In this document: one piece after another, positions 34,989-43,975 of the stretch
Layout of the letters: each line of letters starts with the position of its first letter
Numbering within the stretch: the first letter of the stretch is position 1
Assembly: GCA_003249225.1 (NCBI GenBank)
Contig: QKJQ01000013.1
Location: 62,001-126,000, forward strand
Reading direction: 5' to 3'
Length of the DNA: 64,000 nt
From: Clostridia bacterium
Lineage (GTDB): Bacteria > Bacillota > Clostridia > Lachnospirales > Lachnospiraceae
Notes under the pieces: generated by a model
What the model was told of the DNA's origin: nothing
The model's database searches: none
What the model saw: the letters and a program-made list of their open reading frames with translations, nothing else
Translations under genes and position numbers: made by a program

Positions 34989-36713
34989 TCAGTTCACCTC
35001 CCATTTTGCCAGTACTTTTGTTTTTATCTCGGTTGTTCCTGCGTGGATATCAAATCTGACAGCCGGAACCTGCGCAAGCGGAAAAATCAGATTGGAATTC
35101 GGAGCAGTAGCTATTACATTTCCTTCTCCGCCCTCTGATTCTACACTGCTGTAACCGTTTTTATTTTCGATGCACGCTTTGTTCCTGCTGACTTTTGTCT
35201 TCAGATCCATTGTCTGTGGATAGGAAAAACCACAGTCATAAACCACACAGTCTTGTTCACTTGAAATCGTATGAAGTCGTTCATGACCATCCTTTACAGG
35301 TGTCAGGACCGTTCGGACCGTTATCCCGTCAAGCGGGCTCCAGACCGACTCAACATGATTTTCTGTGATTAATATCTCCGTACATTTTCTGCGTACATAA
35401 TACATTCCATGAACATAAAACACAAGCATGCTGTCCGGCGCACATTCTGTTAAAAACGCATAGGATCTTGGAACAGAAAAGCCAAAACGGGAGGAATAAG
35501 CGAACTTTGCATATTTTTCAGCTCCGTGCGTATGATTCATTACAGGATACTGACCTGCCGTCAACGCAGTCACCTCCGCATTGGCCGGATTTACTGTCTG
35601 CCTGTGGCAAAGCAGCATCCTGCATTCCGGAACCGCCTTTGTCTGTGATATCTTCGGAAATGGTAACTCTTCTGCACTCCAAAATGGGTGTTCATCCGGC
35701 AGGGCCAGAAAAGCAAATACCTTCATAGACCAATAAGGAGACCCCGGCGCATTATAGCCTTCTGACATCATAAGGTTCGGATAAGCATAGCCAACGGTCA
35801 GAATATCACCGTTGTCAAAGATCGGCTGACTCATCCAGTAATCGAGGTGCCGGAATATCAGTCCTTTCAAAACACCATATTCATACACATCCACACCTGC
35901 AAGCAGGCACATACTCCAAAAAGCACTCTGTGCAAAACGGTATGTCATTGATCGTCCAAAGGGCAGTGCTTTCCCCTCTTCATCGAACCAATATAAAAAT
36001 GTCTGTGCAAATACCTTCGCTCTTTCTTTATAAACGCCACATCGTTCTTCCTCTTCATTCTCCATAACAAGGCAATAAAGCAGGGAATAAAAATGTATTC
36101 CAAACGATATATAATAATCCATCTGCGGACGTATCCCTGTCTCGCACCAACCATCCCCATACCAGCCATTACCAATGTAGAAACTTTCATAACGGCCAAT
36201 CGCATACTCCATACGTTCCCTGCAAAAAGGTGCTCCGACATGTTTCAGGGCCAGATTGGTGATTACATTAAAAAAATGCCAGTTATTATCCGGTTGTGTA
36301 TGTTCATTGATCTGTGACAGCCAGGCAATAACATTCTCCTTTTCTGTGTCTGAAAGAGGATTCCAGAGTTTGTCCGTAGCAATTATCATCCCATACGATA
36401 TGGCTGCCATCTCGACCATACGCTGATCTTTATCCCCAAGGTCTCCCCAGTACTCATCCTGCTCACGATTTGTACCGTGTGCCAGACCTGTTCTGAAGAT
36501 TTCTGAGAATTCTGTATCATCTCCACCGCCTGCCCAGAAAGGTGCCAACCCCCATAACATTCTCGAAAATGCTTCCATCTCAGCTATTTTCTCACCATAC
36601 CCCGCGGCAAATCCTCCCAGAGATATTCCTGCCATCCCTTTTGTGAAATGATTTTTGGTCGGTCTTACCAGCTTCATTACAAGCGTTCTGACTCCCTCTT
36701 TTGTGTGTTCCAT
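34989..36713 (-). CDS. DUF2264 domain protein (probable GH154-like glycosidase)
   Basis: 575-residue (alpha/alpha)-barrel protein of the DUF2264 family, which I recall as having been placed in a glycoside hydrolase family (GH154) with beta-glucuronidase activity; that link is from memory and not shown by the sequence. Family blocks seen: NNWHFFNVITNLALKHVG, YGDGWCETG and a C-terminal beta-rich part with HTHGAEKYAKFAYSSRFGFS. No signal peptide. The start is uncertain: the ATG at 36711-36713 (MEHTKEG) lies 12 bases after AAGGAG, while the ATG at 36749 has no ribosome site. It is the first gene of a two-gene unit with GH88. Confidence 0.82.
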   Translation of the reverse strand: MEHTKEGVRTLVMKLVRPTKNHFTKGMAGISLGGFAAGYGEKIAEMEAFSRMLWGLAPFWAGGGDDTEFSEIFRTGLAHGTNREQDEYWGDLGDKDQRMVEMAAISYGMIIATDKLWNPLSDTEKENVIAWLSQINEHTQPDNNWHFFNVITNLALKHVGAPFCRERMEYAIGRYESFYIGNGWYGDGWCETGIRPQMDYYISFGIHFYSLLYCLVMENEEEERCGVYKERAKVFAQTFLYWFDEEGKALPFGRSMTYRFAQSAFWSMCLLAGVDVYEYGVLKGLIFRHLDYWMSQPIFDNGDILTVGYAYPNLMMSEGYNAPGSPYWSMKVFAFLALPDEHPFWSAEELPFPKISQTKAVPECRMLLCHRQTVNPANAEVTALTAGQYPVMNHTHGAEKYAKFAYSSRFGFSVPRSYAFLTECAPDSMLVFYVHGMYYVRRKCTEILITENHVESVWSPLDGITVRTVLTPVKDGHERLHTISSEQDCVVYDCGFSYPQTMDLKTKVSRNKACIENKNGYSSVESEGGEGNVIATAPNSNLIFPLAQVPAVRFDIHAGTTEIKTKVLAKWEVN

Positions 36714-36814
36714 TCTGATTTCCATCTCCTTTCGTGTAACTTCTATCATACTGAACTATTATTTTTTTTCAATAGATTTATTTATTTTATTTTCTGACAA
36801 ATGCCAGTTTAGAA

Positions 36815-36843
36815 TTGCATTTATCAAATGTCAATGTTATAAT
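36815..36843 (+). promoter_or_regulatory. Predicted promoter of the small membrane protein/ComFB pair
   Basis: Plus-strand -35 TTGCAT (36815-36820), 17-base spacer and -10 TATAAT (36838-36843). Confidence 0.75.
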
Positions 36844-36885
36844 TAATGTGAAATTTAGAAGCTGTATCGCAAAGGAGGAGTTCTC

Positions 36886-37083
36886 ATGATCCATCTGTTT
36901 CGAAAGTTTTATACCGATGTAGCAGCCCCTGAAGCAAAGGTTATCCTCGCAAGCAAAAAGCGTCCTTATTTCAGTTTATTTGCCATAGTATTCAGTTTTT
37001 TGCTGGTCCTGACCGGTATTCTTTGTCTGGTACACAAAGCAGGTAAGAGAAAAGAGGACAGAGAGGCAACGTTATGGGTATAA
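36886..37083 (+). CDS. Small single-pass membrane protein upstream of ComFB
   Basis: 65 residues, function unknown. A hydrophilic N-terminus with FRKFY, a Lys/Arg-rich patch, one hydrophobic helix at about residues 28-48 and a charged tail. The ribosome site AAAGGAGGAG is excellent and a near-consensus promoter lies upstream, so I regard it as real. Its last ten bases overlap the ComFB gene, which indicates coupled translation and suggests that the two products act together, perhaps with this protein bringing ComFB to the membrane (inference). Confidence 0.7.
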   Translation: MIHLFRKFYTDVAAPEAKVILASKKRPYFSLFAIVFSFLLVLTGILCLVHKAGKRKEDREATLWV

Positions 37084-37379
37084 TTTTAAGAAATATAACA
37101 GAAGACATTGTAATTAGACGACTGGATTCAATGATCGATAAACTTGATTGCTGTAAATGTGATTACTGTCGTCTGGACATTGCTTCTTATGCACTGAACC
37201 GGCTTCCCACGAAGTATGTAGCAACAACAACCGGCGAATTATTATCAAAAATATCATACCTTGAGACAGATTTTGATGTAGCTGTTGTAGCCGCCATAAC
37301 GGCTGCGGCTGAAGTAATTCGAAAGCACCCAAGACATGATGCAGTTTCTATGGACAAGCTTCCCATTGTTTCAGAATAA
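37074..37379 (+). CDS. ComFB-family protein
   Basis: Small cytoplasmic protein named after the late-competence gene comFB. 101 residues: helix with NITEDIVIRRLD, a cysteine cluster CCKCDYCRLD (residues 26-35) that probably binds zinc, the family block ALNRLPTKYVATT, and a C-terminal helix. Members from cyanobacteria have been reported to bind cyclic dinucleotides. No comF operon is nearby, so a competence role is not implied. ATG at 37074 follows GAGAGG and overlaps the preceding small gene by ten bases. Confidence 0.88.
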   Translation: MGIILRNITEDIVIRRLDSMIDKLDCCKCDYCRLDIASYALNRLPTKYVATTTGELLSKISYLETDFDVAVVAAITAAAEVIRKHPRHDAVSMDKLPIVSE

Positions 37380-37403
37380 AATTATCTAAAATAACCTTTT
37401 AAG

Positions 37404-37438
37404 ATAAAAAAGTTGTACAGAGAACTGTACAACTTTTT
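37404..37438. terminator. Bidirectional terminator between comFB and the Nudix gene
   Basis: AAAAAAGTTGTACAG and CTGTACAACTTTTTT form a perfect stem with an AGAA loop. It serves the comFB unit on the plus strand and can also stop transcription from the Nudix side. Confidence 0.92.
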
Positions 37439-37470
37439 TTATGTATGCACCTTAGGTACATCGTTCCTTC

Positions 37471-37932
37471 TTATAGTTCTTTTTTTTGCTTCTTACTTCC
37501 CCAAAGGCTATTCTTTTTCAAATCAACATATTCATTGTAAGCTCTTTCTAAAATTTGTTTTTCATTTGTGAACTTTAACATATGATATGCTTCATGAAAC
37601 TTGTAATAACCTGAATCCATAAAAAACTCTTCTCTTTGTGGTTTACTGTAATAGCTGTCTGATATCATAAGGTACCAATGTACATCCTTCATCACCGTAC
37701 TCTGTGGTGTATTAAAGGTATACTGACTTTTTCCGATGTATTTTACTATCGATGCAGCCACGCCGGTTTCTTCTTTTACCTCTCGTTCGGCAGTTTCCGA
37801 ATATTCCTCCCCTTCTTCTACCGTACCCTTTGGTAATACCCAGCCTTCATACTTATTCTTGTAGTTCTTATACAACAATAAGATTTTCCCTCTGAAAATA
37901 ACTACTCCACCACAGCTTGTTGCTTCTATCAT
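37471..37932 (-). CDS. Nudix hydrolase
   Basis: Pyrophosphohydrolase for a nucleoside diphosphate linked to another moiety; substrate not known. 153 residues with a complete Nudix box (G-x5-E-x7-REVKEETG) at about residues 36-58, preceded by WVLPKGTV. ATG at 37930-37932 with a GGAGG upstream. It has its own promoter and follows the U32 gene. Confidence 0.93.
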   Translation of the reverse strand: MIEATSCGGVVIFRGKILLLYKNYKNKYEGWVLPKGTVEEGEEYSETAEREVKEETGVAASIVKYIGKSQYTFNTPQSTVMKDVHWYLMISDSYYSKPQREEFFMDSGYYKFHEAYHMLKFTNEKQILERAYNEYVDLKKNSLWGSKKQKKEL

Positions 37933-37975
37933 CGCAATCCCTCCAGCATTTGGTGCGTATCTTACCCTGATATCA

Positions 37976-38004
37976 AGTATACATCAATACAGAATTGATT
38001 TCAA
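37976..38004 (-). promoter_or_regulatory. Predicted promoter of the Nudix gene
   Basis: Minus-strand -35 TTGAAA (37999-38004), 17-base spacer and -10 TATACT (37976-37981), about 45 bases before the start. Confidence 0.7.
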
Positions 38005-38040
38005 CCATTTGTAAGAGAAAAGCTTTTTACATATATTTTA

Positions 38041-40533
38041 CTATTGTACTCCTCTGTGGAAATGCCCTTTCGTAGCGCCTCTTGGATTCTCACATGCGCC
38101 GCTGTCCTGTGCGAAATACGCATTGGAAGCCATATTCATAATCTGCAGAACCTCATCCATATCTTCCAGCGTAAAATCAAGTCTCAGGCTTTGCGGCTGC
38201 AATTCTTTGACTTCTTCTGCCTGGTAGAACAATGAATATATTTCTGTATTATATACAACAGACTGGCAATTTATACAATCTGTCTGCACAGGAAACCTTT
38301 TGCCCATCCGGTCAATCAGAACAATCGGCGCTCCAGAATTTTTCTTCTTGCATATCTCACAGTTACCATACAGACATTGCGCCGAGATCATCAACGGAAT
38401 TCTGCCGTAAATGATCATCGACATATCCTTTATTCTCAAATCCTTAAGTTCATTAGCATTTAACTCAAGCGGTGCTGTCAGTTTGTAGTTTCCGTTTTGC
38501 TTCCAGAACTCTTTGCTCTTGCTGTTCATAACATACAGCATTGAATCAAGAAGTATCTCTTTCTGAAAATTAATAGACTTTATGTAAGCGACTTCTTCCA
38601 TATTCCGAAGCAGTACACCGTCAATTGCTTCTGAGAATAAAAGCGACTCATACGGATGAATTCTCTTTGAAAAAATGCCTTTCGTTTGTATTGCATCTTC
38701 TCGTAAGATTCTTGGGAAAGCAAGATAACACTTTTTCTCGTATTCTCTGCATTTTTGAATCATATCCGTTATTGAATCCAATGAAATTTCAGTTATATCG
38801 AGAATTGCAGTTGCCGTTCTCTCGTGAGTAAGAACTGGTAAAAGCTGTTCTTTTTTCGAAACAAGAACCAGAAATCCTTCCGTTTCTAGCCCCTTTTTCA
38901 CATCTTTACCTTCTTCTAAGTTCTCTATCCTGTCCCTATCCTCGAAAGGTGCCGGCAACAAGGATTCTAACTTACTTCTTCGAAATCTTTCTACAATTGT
39001 CGTTTCTAATCTATCGAGTGCATCCCTGCGCAATTCATTTAATTTTGATACCGGTAAAAATCCGGCCCCGTCAATTGCGATGTCAAGCGTGTCGAATTCA
39101 AAGGGACTATCCTTTGTTTTTACCAACTGCTTTCTTACATCATCTTCTGACAACGGTCTGTTTTGGGCATGCTGCACCGTTTCGCCAAAGACTACACACG
39201 TAGTTTCCTTGTGCTGTAAATGAAGTTCCATCGGCTGACCTGCTATCACCTTCAATCTTCCTGTGATTGGCAGTTTCTTTTCATTTAAAAGATAGTTTTC
39301 TTCTATTTCCTGTAAAAGAACCGTATTCTTCGTCCGATAGACTTCCTGGCCAACGGTTACCCCTGCTTTTGGTTTCACATTTGTATTATAGACTGTACCT
39401 GATAATCCGGCTTTTCCTACGGTAAATTCATATACAGCATTTTCCTGAGAACCTCGTATCTCTAATACATCCTGTGGGGAGACTTCTGTCTCAAGGCTGA
39501 TTTCTGCCTGGATACCAGTCAGCTTTTGTACGGTACCGACTTTTATTCCATTATGATTTGGACGAACCATTGACATCATGGAAGGACCAGGTTCTTCTTT
39601 CAGATATCCCTGGCTAAAGCTTCCTCTGTTATAAAGTTCCATCAGTATCTGCTGATCCTTACTTTTTGTTTCCGGGTGCTGATCTCTTTCATTTTTATAG
39701 GCAGCCGTGCCAATCTCAAGACATCGATCGATCACCTTTTTGTAGATGGCAGTTACTCCGGCTGCATATTCAAAGCGTTTCATTCTGCCTTCGATCTTAA
39801 ACGAATCAACACCGATCTCCATAAGGTCCGGAATTGACTCCAGTGTACAGATGTCTTTTGGGCTAAGAAGATATTCGCCTGGAGCTGTAACCTTTTTCCC
39901 GTCAATTCTTTCAACTTGATAAGGCATTCTGCATGGTTGAGCACACCGTCCCCTGTTTCCGCTTCTGCCTCCAATCATACTGCTCATCAGGCATTGCCCG
40001 GAATAACAGTAACATAATGCTCCATGAATGAATACTTCCAGTTCAAGGTCCGTTTTCTGGCGCATGATTTTTAATTCATGAAGAGTAAGTTCTCTGGAAG
40101 GAACGAATCTTGTTATATTTTTACCCGCTGTGGATTCTTTATAAAACTCAGCCGCTTCCGCTCTGTTAATCGTCATCTGTGTGCTTAGATGAACGGGAAG
40201 TTTTGGAAAATACTCAGAAAGGAACGCAAGGACACCGGTATCTTGTACTATAACAGCGTCCAATCCCTGAAGATAATATGGTTGCAGATACGAATACAAT
40301 TGATCTTTCAGCTCTGCTTCTTTGACAAGTGTGTTTACAGTCAAATAAATCTTTCTGTCATAGCGGTGAACATAATCGATAGCATAGAGAAGATCCTCTT
40401 TTGTCAGATTTTTAGCAAAAGCGCGCGCGCCAAAAAGCTCACCACCCAGGTAGACTGCGTCGCAGCCAGCCTGGACCGATGCTTTCAGACTTTCCATAGA
40501 ACCGGCCGGGGCCAACAGTTCAGGCTTTTTCAT
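38041..40533 (-). CDS. U32 family peptidase-like protein with DUF3656 (RlhA-like)
   Basis: Large U32 protein of 830 residues. The N-terminal U32 domain starts [27 protein letters not shown] and contains the U32 signature [20 protein letters not shown], with four Cys around residues 168-195 that can hold an iron-sulfur cluster. A DUF3656 region (about 380-500) and a second Cys-rich part ([18 protein letters not shown]) follow. Escherichia coli RlhA of this architecture is needed for 5-hydroxycytidine in 23S rRNA, so an RNA-modification role is more likely than proteolysis (from family knowledge). ATG at 40531-40533 after AGGAGG; it overlaps queA by 14 bases, so the two are coupled. Confidence 0.9.
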   Translation of the reverse strand: MKKPELLAPAGSMESLKASVQAGCDAVYLGGELFGARAFAKNLTKEDLLYAIDYVHRYDRKIYLTVNTLVKEAELKDQLYSYLQPYYLQGLDAVIVQDTGVLAFLSEYFPKLPVHLSTQMTINRAEAAEFYKESTAGKNITRFVPSRELTLHELKIMRQKTDLELEVFIHGALCYCYSGQCLMSSMIGGRSGNRGRCAQPCRMPYQVERIDGKKVTAPGEYLLSPKDICTLESIPDLMEIGVDSFKIEGRMKRFEYAAGVTAIYKKVIDRCLEIGTAAYKNERDQHPETKSKDQQILMELYNRGSFSQGYLKEEPGPSMMSMVRPNHNGIKVGTVQKLTGIQAEISLETEVSPQDVLEIRGSQENAVYEFTVGKAGLSGTVYNTNVKPKAGVTVGQEVYRTKNTVLLQEIEENYLLNEKKLPITGRLKVIAGQPMELHLQHKETTCVVFGETVQHAQNRPLSEDDVRKQLVKTKDSPFEFDTLDIAIDGAGFLPVSKLNELRRDALDRLETTIVERFRRSKLESLLPAPFEDRDRIENLEEGKDVKKGLETEGFLVLVSKKEQLLPVLTHERTATAILDITEISLDSITDMIQKCREYEKKCYLAFPRILREDAIQTKGIFSKRIHPYESLLFSEAIDGVLLRNMEEVAYIKSINFQKEILLDSMLYVMNSKSKEFWKQNGNYKLTAPLELNANELKDLRIKDMSMIIYGRIPLMISAQCLYGNCEICKKKNSGAPIVLIDRMGKRFPVQTDCINCQSVVYNTEIYSLFYQAEEVKELQPQSLRLDFTLEDMDEVLQIMNMASNAYFAQDSGACENPRGATKGHFHRGVQ

Positions 40534-41617
40534 CTGTGCCTCCTGTAATCAGCATCGCATCACCAAAGGAAAAGAATCTGTACTTTTCTTTTACTGCAGT
40601 CTTGTATGCTTCTACTATGTTATCCCTGCCAGCCAGCGCTGACACCAGCATAAGTAGGGTTGATTCCGGTAAGTGAAAATTCGTAATAAGGCTGTCAAGA
40701 ACCTTAAAATGATACCCCGGATAGATAAAGATTTCGGTAGCAGCTTTTCCCGGATGAACGATTCCATCCTCTGTTGATGCGGCTTCCACCGTACGGCAGC
40801 TCGTTGTCCCAACACAAATAATTCGCCCGCCTGCTTTTTTAACTCTATTGATCGTATCCGCTGCATCCGGCAGAATCTCGTATTCCTCGGAATGCATATG
40901 ATGCTGAAGAATGTTATCTTCCTTTACCGGACGAAAGGTTCCAAGCCCGACATGTAATGTAACATGAGCTATCACGACACCCATGTCTTCAATCTTCTTG
41001 AGCAGTTCCTTTGTAAAATGCAGACCTGCCGTCGGTGCAGCAGCCGATCCTTCGTTTACTGCATAAACGGTCTGATATCGGTTTTTATCCTTTAATTCAT
41101 GGGTGATATAAGGGGGCAGCGGCATCTGTCCCAGTTTATCCAGAATTTCTTCAAAAATTCCCTGAAAAGAAAACTGAATCATCCGGTTTCCATCCTCTTT
41201 TACTTCGATTACCTTCCCCAGAAGCAAGCCCTGACCAAAACTGATCATTGTACCCACACGAGCTTTTTTACCTGGTTTTACAATGGTTTCCCAAACATTA
41301 TCCTGATCTCTTTTTAATAACAGTACCTCAATATGAGCACCATTTTCTTCATCGACCGGCGTTAAGGCATGCATTTTTTTTGCAGCATCGGATAGACCGG
41401 TTCTAACGCCGATTAATCTTGCCGGGATCACTTTTGTATCGTTGATCACCAGACAGTCTCCGGGTGATAAATAATCACACAGATCAGTAAAATGCTTATG
41501 AGTACAGGCCCCGGTGTTCTTATCCAGTACCAGTAATCTTGATCCTGAACGATCCAGTAACGGATCCTGTGCAATTAATTCTTCCGGTAAATCGTAATAA
41601 AAATCCTGACGTTTCAT
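40520..41617 (-). CDS. queA: tRNA preQ1(34) S-adenosylmethionine ribosyltransferase-isomerase
   Basis: Transfers and rearranges the ribosyl part of S-adenosylmethionine onto preQ1 in tRNA, making epoxyqueuosine. 365 residues. Family blocks: [15 protein letters not shown] at the N-terminus, [32 protein letters not shown] and [17 protein letters not shown] choose the ATG at 41615-41617 (MKRQDF), which matches the usual QueA start, over a TTG seven codons upstream. Other queuosine genes are not in the window. Confidence 0.95.
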   Translation of the reverse strand: MKRQDFYYDLPEELIAQDPLLDRSGSRLLVLDKNTGACTHKHFTDLCDYLSPGDCLVINDTKVIPARLIGVRTGLSDAAKKMHALTPVDEENGAHIEVLLLKRDQDNVWETIVKPGKKARVGTMISFGQGLLLGKVIEVKEDGNRMIQFSFQGIFEEILDKLGQMPLPPYITHELKDKNRYQTVYAVNEGSAAAPTAGLHFTKELLKKIEDMGVVIAHVTLHVGLGTFRPVKEDNILQHHMHSEEYEILPDAADTINRVKKAGGRIICVGTTSCRTVEAASTEDGIVHPGKAATEIFIYPGYHFKVLDSLITNFHLPESTLLMLVSALAGRDNIVEAYKTAVKEKYRFFSFGDAMLITGGTDEKA

Positions 41618-41696
41618 TCTTTTATCAACCGTATCCAATGTACATTCTTTAGGTACAAGCAGTACGGTCTTACCTCCTATATAGTAAACAATTTAA

Positions 41697-43322
41697 TTAT
41701 TCAACCGTGGTTCCCTGATAATAATATTCAACGATCTCAACATAGCGAAAGCCTGCTTCTGCCATTCCTTTTGCTCCGGACTGACTCATGCCCACTCCAT
41801 GACCATACCCCATACCTGCAAAGTAATATGTGTTCTTCGATACAGGTGCACTTGCCGGGAAATTACTGAGATTCTCTGCACTTCTTACTATGTATTGTGT
41901 CAAATCGTCGCTGATCTTCTCAATAATACCATTTCCAGAAAGCACATAGCTGCTGCTGATTTCTTTGGTCGTTTTCCCGTTTTCACCTCGCATGCTTACA
42001 AGATCCGGATTATCTCCATACGATATGATCTTAAATTTGGTGCTTGGAAGTCCCAGAACATCTCGTATTGTCTGTGACTGAAGCATGACATTACTGTTTG
42101 TGCCTTTAATGCGAAGGGCATAAATCCTGCCGGAAGCGGTTCGAATCTGTGGAACCATAGCCGTCATTGATCCAATAGAAACACTGTAATTGCTAAGTTT
42201 ATTCTCAATCTGTGTTTTTGTCAAGGCTATGATCCAAGGTGCCTTCTCCGGTTCTGTTTCATACAGATCAGCAACTCCTGTATAGTAGGACTGTGTCAGT
42301 CCCCAGACATTGATACCATCTTCTGTCCTTCCACCACTTGTTGAGTAGAAAAATGCCATAATGGTCTTGCCATTATAACGGACCGTTTCTCCTCTCGTCG
42401 CAGTTACCGCATTTACCGCAGTCTTTGTTTCAAACGCCTGCCCTTTATAGACCTGCGAATCTACAGTGTCAGTCAATGTATATCCATGGCTAATGCTGGA
42501 ATCCGCTGAATATCCGGTCTTTGTCAATGCATAGCTTCTTGCGCATACTGCTTGTGCTTTTAACGCTTCCGTTGGCCATGTACTGGTCATTTCACAGGGA
42601 ACAACACTATAGAGATAGGCTTCAACATTGATAATATTTACTGCTGTAAGGGTACTCTTTCCATATCTTCCAATCTCAATTCTTCCCCTGTATTGTCTGC
42701 TTCCAAGATCAATGACAGCGATATCATCTTCGTTGGTAACGAGTGCTTTGAATTGGGGATAGACTGCATAAGTCCCCCCATCGATCATAAATGCACCATA
42801 ACTTCCACTTACCAATATACGCTGATTATTGTCAGTCTGCAGTGTTGAATAGGTATATCCATATTGATCCTTGATTCGCTTAAATTCATTCTGCATCTGA
42901 GTCTTGTCTGTGCTTCCGCCAACATAGACTCGCCAGGAATTACGATACACAATCACAGGATATGCATCCACACCAAACGCAGATAAGGACTCTGCTACGG
43001 CATCAGCTGTAGCATAATCCTTATACGACTCTTGTAGAATATAGTAATATCCGGTTGCCGGTGTAAATGTGAAACCAACTGAGCTTGACAGGGAAGTCTC
43101 ACTGACATAACTGTCCTTGATACAAAACCCAAAAGCCAGCTTCGTAGTTTTAACCTGAATTGAACTCTTACCGGCATATAACTGCGTCAACCCGACTCTG
43201 ACATCTGTCATTGCATCGGTAGTTGCTGCAGTCACATTGGAAGCAGGAATGATAAAGTTCCATAGAATGATCAATAGAACAAAGCACTGCGTTACTATTC
43301 TTTTTAATGCCGGTCTGTACAT
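41697..43322 (-). CDS. SpoIID/LytB-domain secreted protein
   Basis: Secreted peptidoglycan lytic transglycosylase-like protein. 541 residues with a signal peptide (about 1-34), a linker region with two SPOR-like stretches (about 85-150), and a SpoIID domain (about 205-540) with the motif VVPCEMTSTWPTEALKAQAVCARSYAL, the catalytic-type Glu in that motif, and the C-terminal GYGHGVGMSQSGAKGMA. SpoIID works in forespore engulfment, but paralogues act in vegetative cells, and no spoIIQ or other sporulation gene flanks it. The ATG at 43320-43322 has GGTGA upstream; a GTG four codons earlier is possible. It follows lepB by 20 bases. Confidence 0.88.
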   Translation of the reverse strand: MYRPALKRIVTQCFVLLIILWNFIIPASNVTAATTDAMTDVRVGLTQLYAGKSSIQVKTTKLAFGFCIKDSYVSETSLSSSVGFTFTPATGYYYILQESYKDYATADAVAESLSAFGVDAYPVIVYRNSWRVYVGGSTDKTQMQNEFKRIKDQYGYTYSTLQTDNNQRILVSGSYGAFMIDGGTYAVYPQFKALVTNEDDIAVIDLGSRQYRGRIEIGRYGKSTLTAVNIINVEAYLYSVVPCEMTSTWPTEALKAQAVCARSYALTKTGYSADSSISHGYTLTDTVDSQVYKGQAFETKTAVNAVTATRGETVRYNGKTIMAFFYSTSGGRTEDGINVWGLTQSYYTGVADLYETEPEKAPWIIALTKTQIENKLSNYSVSIGSMTAMVPQIRTASGRIYALRIKGTNSNVMLQSQTIRDVLGLPSTKFKIISYGDNPDLVSMRGENGKTTKEISSSYVLSGNGIIEKISDDLTQYIVRSAENLSNFPASAPVSKNTYYFAGMGYGHGVGMSQSGAKGMAEAGFRYVEIVEYYYQGTTVE

Positions 43323-43342
43323 TCTATGATTCACCGTCCTGG

Positions 43343-43906
43343 TTATTTTAACATTGTTATTGTTGGTTTATAGCGGAACCAAGCTTTCCCGATAATCTTA
43401 TCCTCAGCTACGAACTGATTGGTCCAGTATCTTGAATCAACTGATGTATTCCGATTATCACCCAGCATAAAGTAATGTCCGTCCGGTACTGTATATGGAC
43501 CAAAATCATAATCCCACATTGGCTCTTTTAAATAATCTTCTTCCTGCATCTCACCATTCACATAAAGCACTCCATCGATTATCTGAACAGTATCACCAGG
43601 CATGCCAATGATTCTCTTTACATAATTCTGTGTCTCGTCATCTGGAAATTTAAATATTATTATGTCTCCGCGCTTTGGATCCGAGAACAGATAGGCAAGA
43701 CGATTGCCGACGATCTGATCTCCTGTCATGATTGTATTTTCCATGGATCCCGATGGAACTACTGCTTTTACGATTACAAAATGTGTAATAACATAAGCAA
43801 TAAGAAATGCACAGATTATTAACACAATCCAGCTGATAACTTCCTTTAGAACACTGTTTTGTTTTTTTTGTTCGGTGACTGCTTCTTCTTTTTCCTGAAT
43901 TGCCAT
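43343..43906 (-). CDS. lepB: Signal peptidase I
   Basis: Membrane serine protease that removes signal peptides from exported proteins. 187 residues with one N-terminal transmembrane helix (about 24-46). Catalytic Ser54 in PSGSM and Lys97 in YVKRIIGMPGD; the conserved boxes GDIIIF and GDNRNTSVDSRYW are present. ATG at 43904-43906 after AGAGGT. It lies between galK and the SpoIID-like gene, all in one direction. Confidence 0.96.
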   Translation of the reverse strand: MAIQEKEEAVTEQKKQNSVLKEVISWIVLIICAFLIAYVITHFVIVKAVVPSGSMENTIMTGDQIVGNRLAYLFSDPKRGDIIIFKFPDDETQNYVKRIIGMPGDTVQIIDGVLYVNGEMQEEDYLKEPMWDYDFGPYTVPDGHYFMLGDNRNTSVDSRYWTNQFVAEDKIIGKAWFRYKPTITMLK

Positions 43907-43975
43907 TAATACCTCTATTCCTGCGTTGAATCTGTATACGCATATTTTAATCTGAATAAACTGAAAAATCTATGC

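Noticed and set aside
41617-41638. TTG start for queA seven codons upstream
   Set aside because: No ribosome site, and the ATG gives the usual QueA N-terminus.
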